The notes under the pieces: model-generated
What the model was told of the DNA's origin: nothing
What the model saw: the letters and a program-made list of their open reading frames with translations, nothing else
Databases searched by the model: none
Position numbers and translations under genes: made by a program
Shown: one piece after another, positions 1-7,362 of the stretch
Position numbering within the stretch: the stretch's first letter is position 1
Layout of the letters: each line of letters opens with the position of its first letter
Source: Chryseobacterium sp. ISL-80
GTDB taxonomy: Bacteria > Bacillota > Bacilli > Bacillales > Cytobacillaceae
Direction of reading: 5' to 3'
Assembly: GCA_018613055.1 (NCBI GenBank)
Contig: JAGGQZ010000007.1
Span: forward strand, 1 to 48,520
DNA length: 48,520 nucleotides

Positions 1-68
1 ACAGAATAATGGGCTTGACTTAGCTACCTCCTAGTTTCTAACAGCTATTCTCCGAACTATTTTTCCAT

Positions 69-425
69 TTATATTTTCCGGTTGATATGGAGAACCCGAT
101 CTGCCATATAACTATGGAAAAACCATTCACCAGACGCGATTAAGGCAGCTGCAAAAAGTGATGCTCCAATCAAGCCATTAGTCTGTTCAAACAACATCAG
201 CCCCAGTCCCCATATTACGAGAAACGACAATGCAAAATCTGCAAGTGAAGCTGTCAGATTGCTAGTTTTGGGGAGGATAAACAAATCTCCTGCCAAGTAT
301 GATATAGCTCCAAGGACAAGGGTGATTATCAAGATATCCCCTATCCCTGCATAACTGCCCAAAAACAGAAGCAGGATGGCAAATGTCATGATGGCTTTAA
401 TCAGCAATGCTTTTGCGTGCTCCAT
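69..425 (-). CDS. DUF2512 (YndM-like) four-helix membrane protein
   Basis: The 118-residue protein is almost wholly hydrophobic, with about four membrane segments (roughly residues 8-27, 30-48, 58-78 and 85-103). Its pattern of LGSYAG, SYLAGDLFILP and GEWFFHSYM is what I associate with the Bacillus DUF2512/YndM family of small integral membrane proteins, whose function is unknown. The ATG follows an AAGGAGGGA ribosome binding site a few bases upstream. It stands alone and is divergent from yojF. The family call rests on remembered similarity; the membrane topology is read from the sequence. Confidence 0.8.
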   Translation of the reverse strand: MEHAKALLIKAIMTFAILLLFLGSYAGIGDILIITLVLGAISYLAGDLFILPKTSNLTASLADFALSFLVIWGLGLMLFEQTNGLIGASLFAAALIASGEWFFHSYMADRVLHINRKI

Positions 426-699
426 ATGCTCCCTCCTTTTTCCTTCACTATTTCCATTTGGCTTCCTGATTAAACACTTACTGTAAAAACCTCCGAGCGT
501 ACATTTCGCTTTCAGAAAGATTTTTTAGTAATATAGATATAATCGATTTTAAAAAGATTGATTCAATCAAAAGCAGAAGGACAAAGCCGCAAAAACTTGT
601 TGGCAGACCAACAGGCGAATCATTCATTTTTCACATAGAAGGCTGTCACTTCGGCTATTATAAATTGAAAACATCGAAATCCGGGAAGGAGGAATAAGG
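426..699. other. Divergent intergenic region before yojF
   Basis: This 274-bp stretch holds the promoters of the leftward DUF2512 gene and the rightward yojF-bshB2 pair. A TATTAT element at 656-661 could be a -10 box, but no well-spaced -35 box is obvious. No gene or RNA is seen here. Confidence 0.4.
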
Positions 700-1047
700 A
701 TGGATCCGGTGATTTTGTCAGATGTCCAGGAAGCGTTGGACGGTTTTAAAGACAAAGAAGTCTATATTCATTTGGAAACAACAAATGGGGCATACGCTTC
801 ACATAACGATGAATCGTTCTTTTCATCAGGCGCATATATCCGAAACGCAAAGGTCACTTATGAACGCGCGAAGATTACTGGTGAAGGTCCATATCGGGCT
901 GGTTTAAAGATCCCCTTCGGCTGGGTTTACGCAGAAGGAATCACTCATTTTGAGATTGATGATAAAGGCAGGCTGCTGCTTGCAGGCCATGATTTTACTG
1001 GAAAGTTAGCCGTTGCCCTTGAAATAAGCGAAACGCCGTTCGAATAA
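700..1047 (+). CDS. yojF: YojF family protein (DUF1806), bacillithiol-linked
   Basis: This 115-residue soluble protein matches the YojF/DUF1806 family: N-terminal EALDGFKDKEVYIHLETTNGAY, a central AYIRNAKV strand and a conserved GWVYAEGITHFE segment. In B. subtilis yojF sits directly before bshB2 (yojG), as it does here with a 28-bp gap, which supports the call. Its biochemical role is unknown; a link to bacillithiol synthesis is inferred from this conserved pairing. A strong GGAAGGAGG ribosome binding site precedes the ATG. It is probably co-transcribed with bshB2. Confidence 0.9.
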   Translation: MDPVILSDVQEALDGFKDKEVYIHLETTNGAYASHNDESFFSSGAYIRNAKVTYERAKITGEGPYRAGLKIPFGWVYAEGITHFEIDDKGRLLLAGHDFTGKLAVALEISETPFE

Positions 1048-1075
1048 ATAGTGTACAGAAAGGAGAGATCGTACG

Positions 1076-1741
1076 ATGGAAAAAGAAAGGCAGGTACTTG
1101 TCGTGTTCCCTCATCCTGATGATGAGGCATTTGGTGTTTCAGGAACAATTGCATCCCATGTCAATATGGGGACGCCTGTCACATATGCCTGTTTGACACT
1201 TGGACAGATGGGACGAAATATGGGAAATCCGCCATTCGCAAACAGGGAAACCCTTCCTGCAATCCGTGAGCAAGAGTTAGATAACGCCGCACGGGCTATG
1301 GGAATCAACGATTTACGGAAACTTGGATTCCGTGACAAGACGGTTGAATTCGAGGATGAAAATATGCTCACAAACCTGATGTCCTCACTGATTGCTGAAT
1401 TGAACCCTTCACTCGTCATCACATTCTACCCTGGCTACTCCGTCCACCCCGACCACGAGGCAACAGGTGCAGCAGTGGTGCGCGCAGTCGAAAAAATGCC
1501 TGAAGCAGACCGTCCAAAACTGCATTGCGTAGCATTCTCGCGTAACTGTGTTGAAGAACTAGGCGAACCAGATATCGTCCATAATATCAGTGCCGTTGCC
1601 GACATCAAGCTGGATGCCATTCGCGCCCACCGCTCGCAAACTGAGCTGATGCTTGCGAATATGGCTGAAAAGCTGAAAGAGAAAGACCCGCAAACGATGG
1701 CATGGCTGAATAATGAACGCTTTTGGACCTATAAATTTTAA
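1076..1741 (+). CDS. bshB2: Bacillithiol biosynthesis deacetylase BshB2
   Basis: This 221-residue PIG-L/LmbE-family zinc deacetylase removes the acetyl group from GlcNAc-malate to give GlcN-malate, the second step of bacillithiol synthesis in Firmicutes. The metal and catalytic motif is visible as FPHPDDEAFG near residues 10-19, and the second motif, HPDHEATG (about 123-130), supplies the remaining zinc histidine. Length matches BshB2. An AAAGGAGAG ribosome binding site precedes the ATG. The neighbour yojF is the usual partner. Bacillus often carries two deacetylases (BshB1 and BshB2), so this may be partly redundant; BshB1 is not in this window. Confidence 0.93.
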   Translation: MEKERQVLVVFPHPDDEAFGVSGTIASHVNMGTPVTYACLTLGQMGRNMGNPPFANRETLPAIREQELDNAARAMGINDLRKLGFRDKTVEFEDENMLTNLMSSLIAELNPSLVITFYPGYSVHPDHEATGAAVVRAVEKMPEADRPKLHCVAFSRNCVEELGEPDIVHNISAVADIKLDAIRAHRSQTELMLANMAEKLKEKDPQTMAWLNNERFWTYKF

Positions 1742-1772
1742 TCCACCTGTTACAGGTGGATTTTTCATTTTC
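1741..1772 (+). terminator. Rho-independent terminator after bshB2
   Basis: The inverted repeat ATCCACCTGT/ACAGGTGGAT (1741-1761) is followed by a T-rich run. It begins at the last base of the bshB2 stop codon and also lies just beyond the 3' end of the converging gene at 1765. Confidence 0.85.
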
Positions 1773-2100
1773 TTTCATAAACTCCTTCAATCATCAAGCC
1801 TTTCACGAATACTACTTCCTCGGCAGGCTCTCCTTTGATTTTCCATACTGATTCCTTGAAGCCAAGGAACTTGCTGTTGTTTGTCTTGCCGATCAGCCTG
1901 TCAATTTCAAAATTACGTTCCCCATTATGATAAAACTTCTGATACGTTTCATAGCCGGTATGGAATTCTTGATCCTTAAAGACCAGGACCCCGTTTGTTT
2001 TGCTGGTATACACATCAAGGTTCGCATCATAGAAGTAAAGTCCGGAGATTAACAGGACCGGAGCAAGGATCAGAACCCATCTCTTCTTTTTCAGGAACAA
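1765..2100 (-). CDS. Small membrane-anchored protein, unknown function
   Basis: I do not recognise this gene. A TTG start at 2100 gives about 111 residues beginning MFLKKKRWVLILAP: a basic N-terminus, one membrane helix (about 7-23) and a soluble outward domain rich in Tyr, Phe and Glu. The frame stays open to an ATG at 2157, which would give 130 residues. That ATG has no ribosome binding site, whereas the TTG has GGGGGAAG seven bases upstream, so the TTG is preferred. The C-terminal EEVVFVKGLMIEGVYERK resembles secreted Bacillus domains of unknown function. It converges with bshB2. Confidence 0.6.
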   Translation of the reverse strand: MFLKKKRWVLILAPVLLISGLYFYDANLDVYTSKTNGVLVFKDQEFHTGYETYQKFYHNGERNFEIDRLIGKTNNSKFLGFKESVWKIKGEPAEEVVFVKGLMIEGVYERK

Positions 2101-2202
2101 GGAATCACTTCCCCCATTTTTAAAATTTTCAGTTTCTTCTATTTCATATAATAGCATATCATCAAAAGCTTTTAACGTAATTGTCGGATTGTAAACGAAT
2201 TT

Positions 2203-2218
2203 GTGAGTGATTACTCAC
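2203..2218. promoter_or_regulatory. TetR operator copy 1
   Basis: The inverted repeat GTGAGT-GATT-ACTCAC lies just upstream of the -35 hexamer of the ABC/TetR operon. An identical core recurs at 2252-2267, which marks both as sites for the TetR protein encoded by the third gene. Confidence 0.8.
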
Positions 2219-2247
2219 TATACAAATTCTTGCGAATGCGTTATGAT
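2219..2247 (+). promoter_or_regulatory. SigA-type promoter of the ABC exporter/TetR operon
   Basis: TATACA (2219-2224) and TATGAT (2242-2247) are separated by 17 bp. The predicted start, near 2254, falls inside the second operator. Confidence 0.65.
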
Positions 2248-2250
2248 TTT

Positions 2251-2268
2251 AGTGAGTGATTACTCACT
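2251..2268. promoter_or_regulatory. TetR operator copy 2
   Basis: AGTGAGT-GATT-ACTCACT is the extended form of the same palindrome. It covers the predicted transcription start. Its centre is 49 bp from that of copy 1, so the two sites bracket the promoter. Confidence 0.8.
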
Positions 2269-2291
2269 TTTAAAAAGGAAGGTGAAATCAA

Positions 2292-3014
2292 ATGATTGTT
2301 TCGGTAAAAAATGTAAGTAAACGCTACGGTACTCATGAAGTATTAAAAAATCTCAATCTTGAGATTGAGAGCGGGGAAATCTTTGGCCTGCTGGGCCCCT
2401 CGGGTGCCGGGAAAACCACTCTTGTCAGGCAGCTTGTCGGACTGGAAACACCAACCGAGGGCGAAAACTATCTTTTCGGCGAAAAAATGCCGTCATTGGC
2501 ATTGATTGAGAGAATCGGCTACATGGCGCAATCTGACGCACTTTATACTGAATTGTCCGCCAGGGAAAACCTTGAATTTTTCGCTTCCCTATTTGGTCTG
2601 AAAGGCGCGCAGCGAAAAAAGCGAATCCTCGAAGTGATGGAGCTGGTAGACCTCTCCCAACACCTTAACAAACTGGTAACCAATTATTCTGGCGGCATGA
2701 AGCGACGCCTGTCCCTAGCTGCTGCATTGCTTCACGAGCCTGAGCTGCTGATTCTCGATGAGCCGACAGTCGGCATCGATCCTGTACTCCGTCAGAGCAT
2801 TTGGTCGGGATTTTATGATTTGAAAAACAGCGGCAAAACGCTGATTGTCACAACACATGTCATGGATGAAGCAGAGAAGTGCGACAGGCTGGGACTGATT
2901 CGTGACGGAAGGCTGATTGCTGTCGGCACTCCTGCCGAGTTGAAGGAAAAGACCGGTTCAGCCAGCGTCGAAGAAGCATTTTTAGCATACGGAGGTGTCC
3001 AACATGCGAATTAG
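2292..3014 (+). CDS. ABC exporter ATP-binding protein
   Basis: The 240-residue ATPase subunit of an ABC-2 type exporter. Walker A GPSGAGKTT is at residues 35-43, signature YSGGMKR at 132-138, Walker B LLILDEP at 152-158, and a switch histidine occurs in VTTHVMDE. The SxGGMKRRLSLA form and the VGIDPVLR D-loop are typical of drug, lipid or polyketide exporters of the CcmA/NatA type. It is the first gene of a three-gene operon with a permease and a TetR repressor, an arrangement usual for efflux systems induced by their own substrate. The substrate cannot be read from the sequence. Confidence 0.9.
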   Translation: MIVSVKNVSKRYGTHEVLKNLNLEIESGEIFGLLGPSGAGKTTLVRQLVGLETPTEGENYLFGEKMPSLALIERIGYMAQSDALYTELSARENLEFFASLFGLKGAQRKKRILEVMELVDLSQHLNKLVTNYSGGMKRRLSLAAALLHEPELLILDEPTVGIDPVLRQSIWSGFYDLKNSGKTLIVTTHVMDEAEKCDRLGLIRDGRLIAVGTPAELKEKTGSASVEEAFLAYGGVQHAN

Positions 3015-4035
3015 AGCTCTGGCAATCAGGATCATCCGGCAATTTATGAGGGATAAAAGGACGCTTGCAATGATGCTCGTTGCTCCTCTTTTGATCTTGA
3101 CGATGCTCCACCTTGTCTTTAATGGGGAAAACTATATTCCAAAGGTCGGTTTGGTCAATGCCCCGGAAACAATCATCAACAAACTGGATTTAAAAGATGT
3201 CAAAATGACAGAATATGACTCTGAAAAAACCGCAAAGAAAGCCGCCCTCGACCATTCTCTTGACGGGTATGTTGTATTTGAAGGTCCAATGGTGGATAAA
3301 GTCGTGCTTGAAGGAAGCGACCCATCCGTTAACGGCGCTTTTATGAAGTGGTTTAAACAGGCGGCGAAACAGATTTTTCCATCACAAGGGAGTCCTGAAT
3401 TGAACGCCGAATACCTTCACGGATCGGAGGATATGGGGCAATTTGATTATTTTGGGCCTGTATTGCTTGGATTCTTCGCCTTCTTCTTTGTATTTATCAT
3501 TTCCGGGATTTCATTTTTGCGGGAGAGAACGAGCGGCACGCTTGAAAAATTACTGTCGAGTCCTTTGAGAAAGTGGGAAATCGTTGTCGGCTATATTCTT
3601 GGATTCGGGCTGTTCACCTTGCTGCAGGCTACCTTGATCGCCTGGTATGCGATTTATATCCTTGGAATGCTAATGGAAGGTTCGTTTATCTATGTGCTGC
3701 TGATTACGCTGATGCTTTCTATGACGGCCTTGACACTCGGGACACTGCTGTCAGCGTTTGCGAATAATGAGTTCCAAATGATCCAGTTCATCCCGATCAT
3801 CATCGTGCCGCAATTTTTCTTCTCCGGGCTGATCAATCTGGAGACGATCTCCGATTGGCTCAGCTGGCTCGGACCGATCACGCCGCTCTATTATGCTGCT
3901 GAAGCTTTGCGTGATATTATGGTGAGAGGATATGGCTGGGATGCCATCTACGGCAATTTATTGATGCTTGCCGGGTTTTCCGCTTTATTCATGTTCCTGA
4001 ATATTTTAGCACTGCGGAAACACCGTGCAGTATAG
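3004..4035 (+). CDS. ABC-2 type permease
   Basis: The membrane partner of the preceding ATPase. One N-terminal helix (about residues 20-42) is followed by an outside domain of about 110 residues and five C-terminal helices. This is the standard ABC-2 exporter layout, with FLRERTSGTLEKLLSSPLRKWEI as the conserved cytoplasmic coupling segment. The start is set at ATG 3004 because GGAGGTG lies six bases upstream; an upstream in-frame GTG at 2995 falls within that ribosome binding site. The gene overlaps the end of the ATPase by 11 bp, so translation is probably coupled. Confidence 0.9.
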   Translation: MRIRALAIRIIRQFMRDKRTLAMMLVAPLLILTMLHLVFNGENYIPKVGLVNAPETIINKLDLKDVKMTEYDSEKTAKKAALDHSLDGYVVFEGPMVDKVVLEGSDPSVNGAFMKWFKQAAKQIFPSQGSPELNAEYLHGSEDMGQFDYFGPVLLGFFAFFFVFIISGISFLRERTSGTLEKLLSSPLRKWEIVVGYILGFGLFTLLQATLIAWYAIYILGMLMEGSFIYVLLITLMLSMTALTLGTLLSAFANNEFQMIQFIPIIIVPQFFFSGLINLETISDWLSWLGPITPLYYAAEALRDIMVRGYGWDAIYGNLLMLAGFSALFMFLNILALRKHRAV

Positions 4036-4057
4036 ACCGTGGTGAAAGGAGTTACCG

Positions 4058-4714
4058 ATGATCGATCATGAATTTAAGATTGACGAGTTGATGGATGGAG
4101 AAGAGCTGACGGATAAGCAGAAGAAAATCATTATTTCCGCGATTGAATCCTTCTCCGAAAAAGGATTTTCCGCTACATCAACCAGCGAAATAGCCAAAAA
4201 GGCAGGCGTAGCGGAAGGAACGATCTTCAGGCATTATAAAACGAAAAAGGATTTGCTGCTCGCGATTGTCGCTCCAGTGATGGCAAAGTTCGTGGCGCCT
4301 TTTATCATAAAAGATTTAAAGAAAGTCCTGGACCAGGACTATGAGCATGTTGAAGATTTCCTTAAGGCGATGCTAGAAAACCGCCGGGACTTCCTGATCA
4401 AGAACCTTCCCACTGTGAAAATTCTGGTGCAGGAAATTCCGTTCCATCCTGAATTGAAGGAGCTTTTCAAGGAGCATATCGGATTGAGGATCTATGAACG
4501 ATTCATTAAGCTCGTAGAGTATTATCAGGCAAAAGGCCAAATCATTGAAATTCCTGCATACAGCGTATTTAGAATGGTGTTTTCCTCCATCTTCGGTTAT
4601 TTGATCGCACGCTATATGATCCTTCCTGAAGCAGAGTGGGATGATGAAGCAGAAACAGAACGGACGATCCAGTTCATCATGCATGGATTGGCAGGACCGA
4701 ATAGTAAGAATTAA
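4058..4714 (+). CDS. TetR family transcriptional regulator
   Basis: A 218-residue regulator. The N-terminal helix-turn-helix is clear (STSEIAKKAGVAEGTIFRHYKTKKDLL, about residues 38-65), followed by a helical ligand-binding domain with no recognised family signature. It is the last gene of the operon it probably represses: the promoter carries two GTGAGT-N4-ACTCAC palindromes of a type TetR dimers bind. By family logic, the exporter's substrate should release it. An AAAGGAG ribosome binding site precedes the ATG. Confidence 0.92.
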   Translation: MIDHEFKIDELMDGEELTDKQKKIIISAIESFSEKGFSATSTSEIAKKAGVAEGTIFRHYKTKKDLLLAIVAPVMAKFVAPFIIKDLKKVLDQDYEHVEDFLKAMLENRRDFLIKNLPTVKILVQEIPFHPELKELFKEHIGLRIYERFIKLVEYYQAKGQIIEIPAYSVFRMVFSSIFGYLIARYMILPEAEWDDEAETERTIQFIMHGLAGPNSKN

Positions 4715-4740
4715 ACCGGGCGTGGTGCCCGGTTTTTTTG
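4715..4740 (+). terminator. Terminator of the ABC/TetR operon
   Basis: Stem ACCGGGC (4715-4721) pairs with GCCCGGT (4727-4733), then a run of seven T. It starts right at the tetR stop codon. Confidence 0.9.
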
Positions 4741-4882
4741 AATTGGAAAAAATCAAAGAAAATTTCCAGTTCGCCAATAAATTTTGATTTTCGCCAATAA
4801 ACCAGTGAAAATCGCCAATAAAAAACTTTTTTCGCCAATAAAAGGGTGAATTTCGCCAATAAAACTCGAACTTCGCCAATAA
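4740..4882 (+). repeat. Array A1: six TCGCCAATAA keywords at a 20-21 bp period
   Basis: TCGCCAATAA starts at 4771, 4791, 4812, 4832, 4853 and 4873 (steps 20, 21, 20, 21, 20), with mostly unrelated 8-11 bp spacers. A flanking hairpin, GAATTGGAAA/TTTCCAGTTC (4740-4749 and 4763-4772), begins the array just after the tetR terminator. An inverted, diverged copy (A2) lies at 40688-40830. The irregular 20/21 step rules out coding. Function unknown. Confidence 0.85.
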
Positions 4883-4930
4883 ATTGGTTAGCTCCTTTAT
4901 AATAGGAAGTTAAAACTCTCCATCCTCCCC

Positions 4931-4963
4931 AAAAAAGAAAAGAAGCACCATTTTAAGTGCTTC
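4931..4963 (-). terminator. Terminator of the HAD/sugar dehydrogenase operon
   Basis: GAAGCAC (4942-4948) pairs with GTGCTTC (4957-4963). On the minus strand the stem is followed by a T-rich tract (complement of 4931-4941), 12 bp past the stop codon. Confidence 0.85.
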
Positions 4964-4975
4964 TTGTGAACAATT

Positions 4976-6073
4976 TTAACGCAATTCATCAAGTTTTACG
5001 CGATATAGCTTATCATCGCCCTCACTCGGGGTGCCGCGGCCATCTGTATTGTTGCTGACGAAATACAGATACTCCCCATCCGCCAATACATCCCTGATCC
5101 GGCCGACTCCGGTGACGACTTCTTTCGTCGTTTTTGCAGCTGGATCGACTTCACGGAGTGCATTGCCTCTTAATGTTGCGACGTATAGCTTGCCATTATG
5201 CGCCGCCATGCCAGATGGTGCCCATGTACCGCTGCCAGACTGGAAAATGGGGGTTTCCATGCCCTGCTTTGTAGCGTCGCCGGTAATTTCTGGCCAGCCG
5301 TAGTTTTTCCCTGCTTCAATCCGATTGATTTCATCGTGGGCGGATGGTCCGTGCTCGCTGGCATACATGGTACCATCCTTTGACCAGGCGATGCCCTGCG
5401 GATTGCGGTGGCCGTAGCTGTATACAAAGGAATCTTCGAACGGATTATCTGCAGGAACAGACCCATCAAGGTTCATCCGCAGGATTTTTCCGCGGAGCGA
5501 AGTTAAATCCTGGGCAATTTCCGGGTTTGTTGCAGCATCCCCTGCTGTGGCATATAATTTTCCATCCGGCCCGATTTTCAGCCTTCCTCCATGATGGAAG
5601 CGGCCACTAGGGATATGATCGAGCAGCAACTTCCCTTCCGTCCATTCATCGTTTTTCAAAGTTAATTCGACAATGCGATTGTACTGGCCGGTGCCATTCT
5701 CGTATGTGTAGTATGCAAATGCCTTATTGGATTGCTCGAAATTCGGCGCAAGGACGAAGCCAAGCAAGCCTGCTTCAGCAGCCTGGGACAACTCTTTTTT
5801 CAAAGAAACCTTTTGCCTTGTCGTGCCGCCGCTATCGATTTTCACAATCGAACCGGGACGCTCACTTAAGTAAAATGTTTCATCGACTTTGTTGATTGAC
5901 CACGGCACTTGGAGATTTTCCGCGACAACCTCAAGCTCGCCAACTCTGGCCGCCGCTTCCTCGTCCGCTTGATTTTCACTGATTTCACCGGCAGGTTGTG
6001 TTTCTTCGTCACTGCCAGTACATCCTGATAAAACCATCAGCATCGCCAGCAAAACATACAAGATTCTTTTCAT
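4976..6073 (-). CDS. PQQ-type glucose/sorbosone dehydrogenase family lipoprotein
   Basis: A 365-residue secreted lipoprotein: signal peptide MKRILYVLLAMLMVLSGC with the lipobox cysteine at residue 18, an acidic linker, then a six-bladed beta-propeller of the GSDH family (YliI/Asd-like). Family motifs are seen in order: VPWSINKVDET, FHHGGRLKIGPDGKLYATAGD, GHRNPQGIAW and SEHGPSAHDEINRIEAGKNYGWP. Family members oxidise aldose sugars with PQQ, but Bacillus PQQ synthesis is uncertain and many homologues have no proven substrate. It follows the HAD phosphatase by 20 bp, so the two form an operon. Confidence 0.88.
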   Translation of the reverse strand: MKRILYVLLAMLMVLSGCTGSDEETQPAGEISENQADEEAAARVGELEVVAENLQVPWSINKVDETFYLSERPGSIVKIDSGGTTRQKVSLKKELSQAAEAGLLGFVLAPNFEQSNKAFAYYTYENGTGQYNRIVELTLKNDEWTEGKLLLDHIPSGRFHHGGRLKIGPDGKLYATAGDAATNPEIAQDLTSLRGKILRMNLDGSVPADNPFEDSFVYSYGHRNPQGIAWSKDGTMYASEHGPSAHDEINRIEAGKNYGWPEITGDATKQGMETPIFQSGSGTWAPSGMAAHNGKLYVATLRGNALREVDPAAKTTKEVVTGVGRIRDVLADGEYLYFVSNNTDGRGTPSEGDDKLYRVKLDELR

Positions 6074-6093
6074 GACACCAATCCTTTCTTAAA

Positions 6094-6954
6094 TCAGTCT
6101 GCCAGCACCTGCATAATCGCCTTTCCTACACCGCTCTCTTCATTCGTCATTGTGACTTCGCCGCATAAGACTTTGATTTCTTGTGCTGCATTGCCCATTG
6201 CAACTGGCTTCCCGACTTTTTCAAGCATCGACACATCATTGAAATTATCTCCGAGGGCCATCGTTTCTTCGAGGCTGATTCCCCTTGATTGAACGAATTT
6301 TTCCAGGGCGATGCCTTTTTGGGCATCAAGGCTTGTGATTTCGATATTCTCCCGCCCGGATGAACTGACTGCTAATCCGGCAATTTCCTTCAAACCAGAC
6401 CTGGCAGCATCAAGCTTGGCATCATCGAGCGAAAAAGCCAGAAATTTGTATATTTCGTATTGGTCATCCTCGAATAACTGGTCATATTGATCAATCTTTG
6501 TAATCAGTCCTTTATGCATCCTTTCCTCAGCCGCCGCAGCAATCTGTTCGATTGGCACTTCTGGATTGGCTGTTGAAAAAATATCGACGATGATCGAGAC
6601 CGCTTTATCTTCGTCCTCCGTGAATGTGCCTTTGTTTGTATACACCTCGAAATAGACACCGTTTTCCACTAGACGCAGTGCAGCCTGGCGGGCCTTAGCC
6701 TTGTCCAGCGGATTGGAGGCAACAACCTCGCCTGCTACCGAACGAACCTCGGCACCATTCACACAGATCATCGGCAGCTTAAGTCCGGCTTCCTCCACCA
6801 CGAATCTTGCCTCCTGGTAAGATCGCCCGGTCGCGACCACTACCTCGACCCCCTGCTCCTTCGCTTTTAAAATTGCTTCGCGGTTTTCAGGTGTAATCTC
6901 CTGGGTCGCCGTCAATAATGTTCCATCCATATCAGTTGCTATGCACTTAATCAT
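6094..6954 (-). CDS. Cof-type HAD phosphatase
   Basis: A 286-residue HAD-superfamily hydrolase of the Cof/YwpJ/YxeH type. Motif I is TDMDGTLL (residues 7-14, with both aspartates), motif II VVATGRS, motif III a lysine in the DAQKGIALE segment, and motif IV ALGDNFNDVSML. The large C2-type cap between motifs II and III is full length. These enzymes dephosphorylate sugar phosphates or flavin and PLP phosphates; the substrate is not predictable here. GAAGGTGAAGAC precedes the ATG. First gene of an operon with the sugar dehydrogenase lipoprotein. Confidence 0.88.
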   Translation of the reverse strand: MIKCIATDMDGTLLTATQEITPENREAILKAKEQGVEVVVATGRSYQEARFVVEEAGLKLPMICVNGAEVRSVAGEVVASNPLDKAKARQAALRLVENGVYFEVYTNKGTFTEDEDKAVSIIVDIFSTANPEVPIEQIAAAAEERMHKGLITKIDQYDQLFEDDQYEIYKFLAFSLDDAKLDAARSGLKEIAGLAVSSSGRENIEITSLDAQKGIALEKFVQSRGISLEETMALGDNFNDVSMLEKVGKPVAMGNAAQEIKVLCGEVTMTNEESGVGKAIMQVLAD

Positions 6955-7238
6955 GTCTTCACCTTCTGCTCTTATTTTTCAGTATTATCATCCATGATAG
7001 ACCTTCAAACCCGCCACAAGCAAATAATACGTGTATATACATCATGCTATTGTTTTAACCGCTGTAATCAAACTTTTTTGCCAGCTTAAATTCTCTGAAA
7101 CTTTCATATTGTCATCGTGAAAATCATATGCTATTATGTAGCCACAAGCTGCAATCGTTTGCATATGAGGATAGCATTATTCAATTTTTGGCGAAAAGTC
7201 CAGTAACAGCAATGTTCACAGGCCTTTTAACCCTTATA

Positions 7239-7252
7239 TGTAAGCGTTTTAA
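7239..7252. promoter_or_regulatory. Upstream LacI/CcpA-type box (partial)
   Basis: TGTAAGCGTTTTAA matches TGNAANCGNTTNCA at all but one fixed position. It lies about 59 bp upstream of the better box at 7298. Confidence 0.45.
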
Positions 7253-7297
7253 AGGTGTTGTATATTATCAATATCTTCTAGAATCTATGCAAAAATA

Positions 7298-7311
7298 TGC
7301 AAACGCTTTCA
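7298..7311. promoter_or_regulatory. LacI/CcpA-type operator of the uptake operon
   Basis: TGCAAACGCTTTCA fits the cre consensus TGNAANCGNTTNCA at every fixed position and is also a typical site for MalR-like LacI proteins. It lies between the probable promoter and the gene start, where a bound repressor would block transcription. The repressor could be CcpA, the local LacI protein (10579), or both. Confidence 0.75.
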
Positions 7312-7362
7312 GAACGCATGTATTGCATGCAAAAAAACAAAATATTTGGGGGTATCTCAGCA

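Larger units (their letters stand above)
6955..7362. other. Regulatory gap before the alpha-glucoside uptake operon
   Basis: These 408 bp separate the leftward HAD gene from the binding-protein gene. They hold two LacI/CcpA-type boxes (7239-7252 and 7298-7311) and AT-rich promoter sequence between them; TAGAAT at 7279-7284 is a possible -10 box. The ORF extensions in this stretch have no ribosome binding site and look non-coding. Confidence 0.6.

Noticed and set aside
4373-4879. 168-residue minus-strand open frame across array A1 and tetR
   Set aside because: Its repeated FYWR/FIGE peptides come from the 20-21 bp DNA repeat. It runs antisense to tetR and has no ribosome binding site.
4740-4882. 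CRISPR array
   Set aside because: Repeats are only 10-12 bp with 8-11 bp spacers, and no cas gene is present. The same holds for the other arrays.
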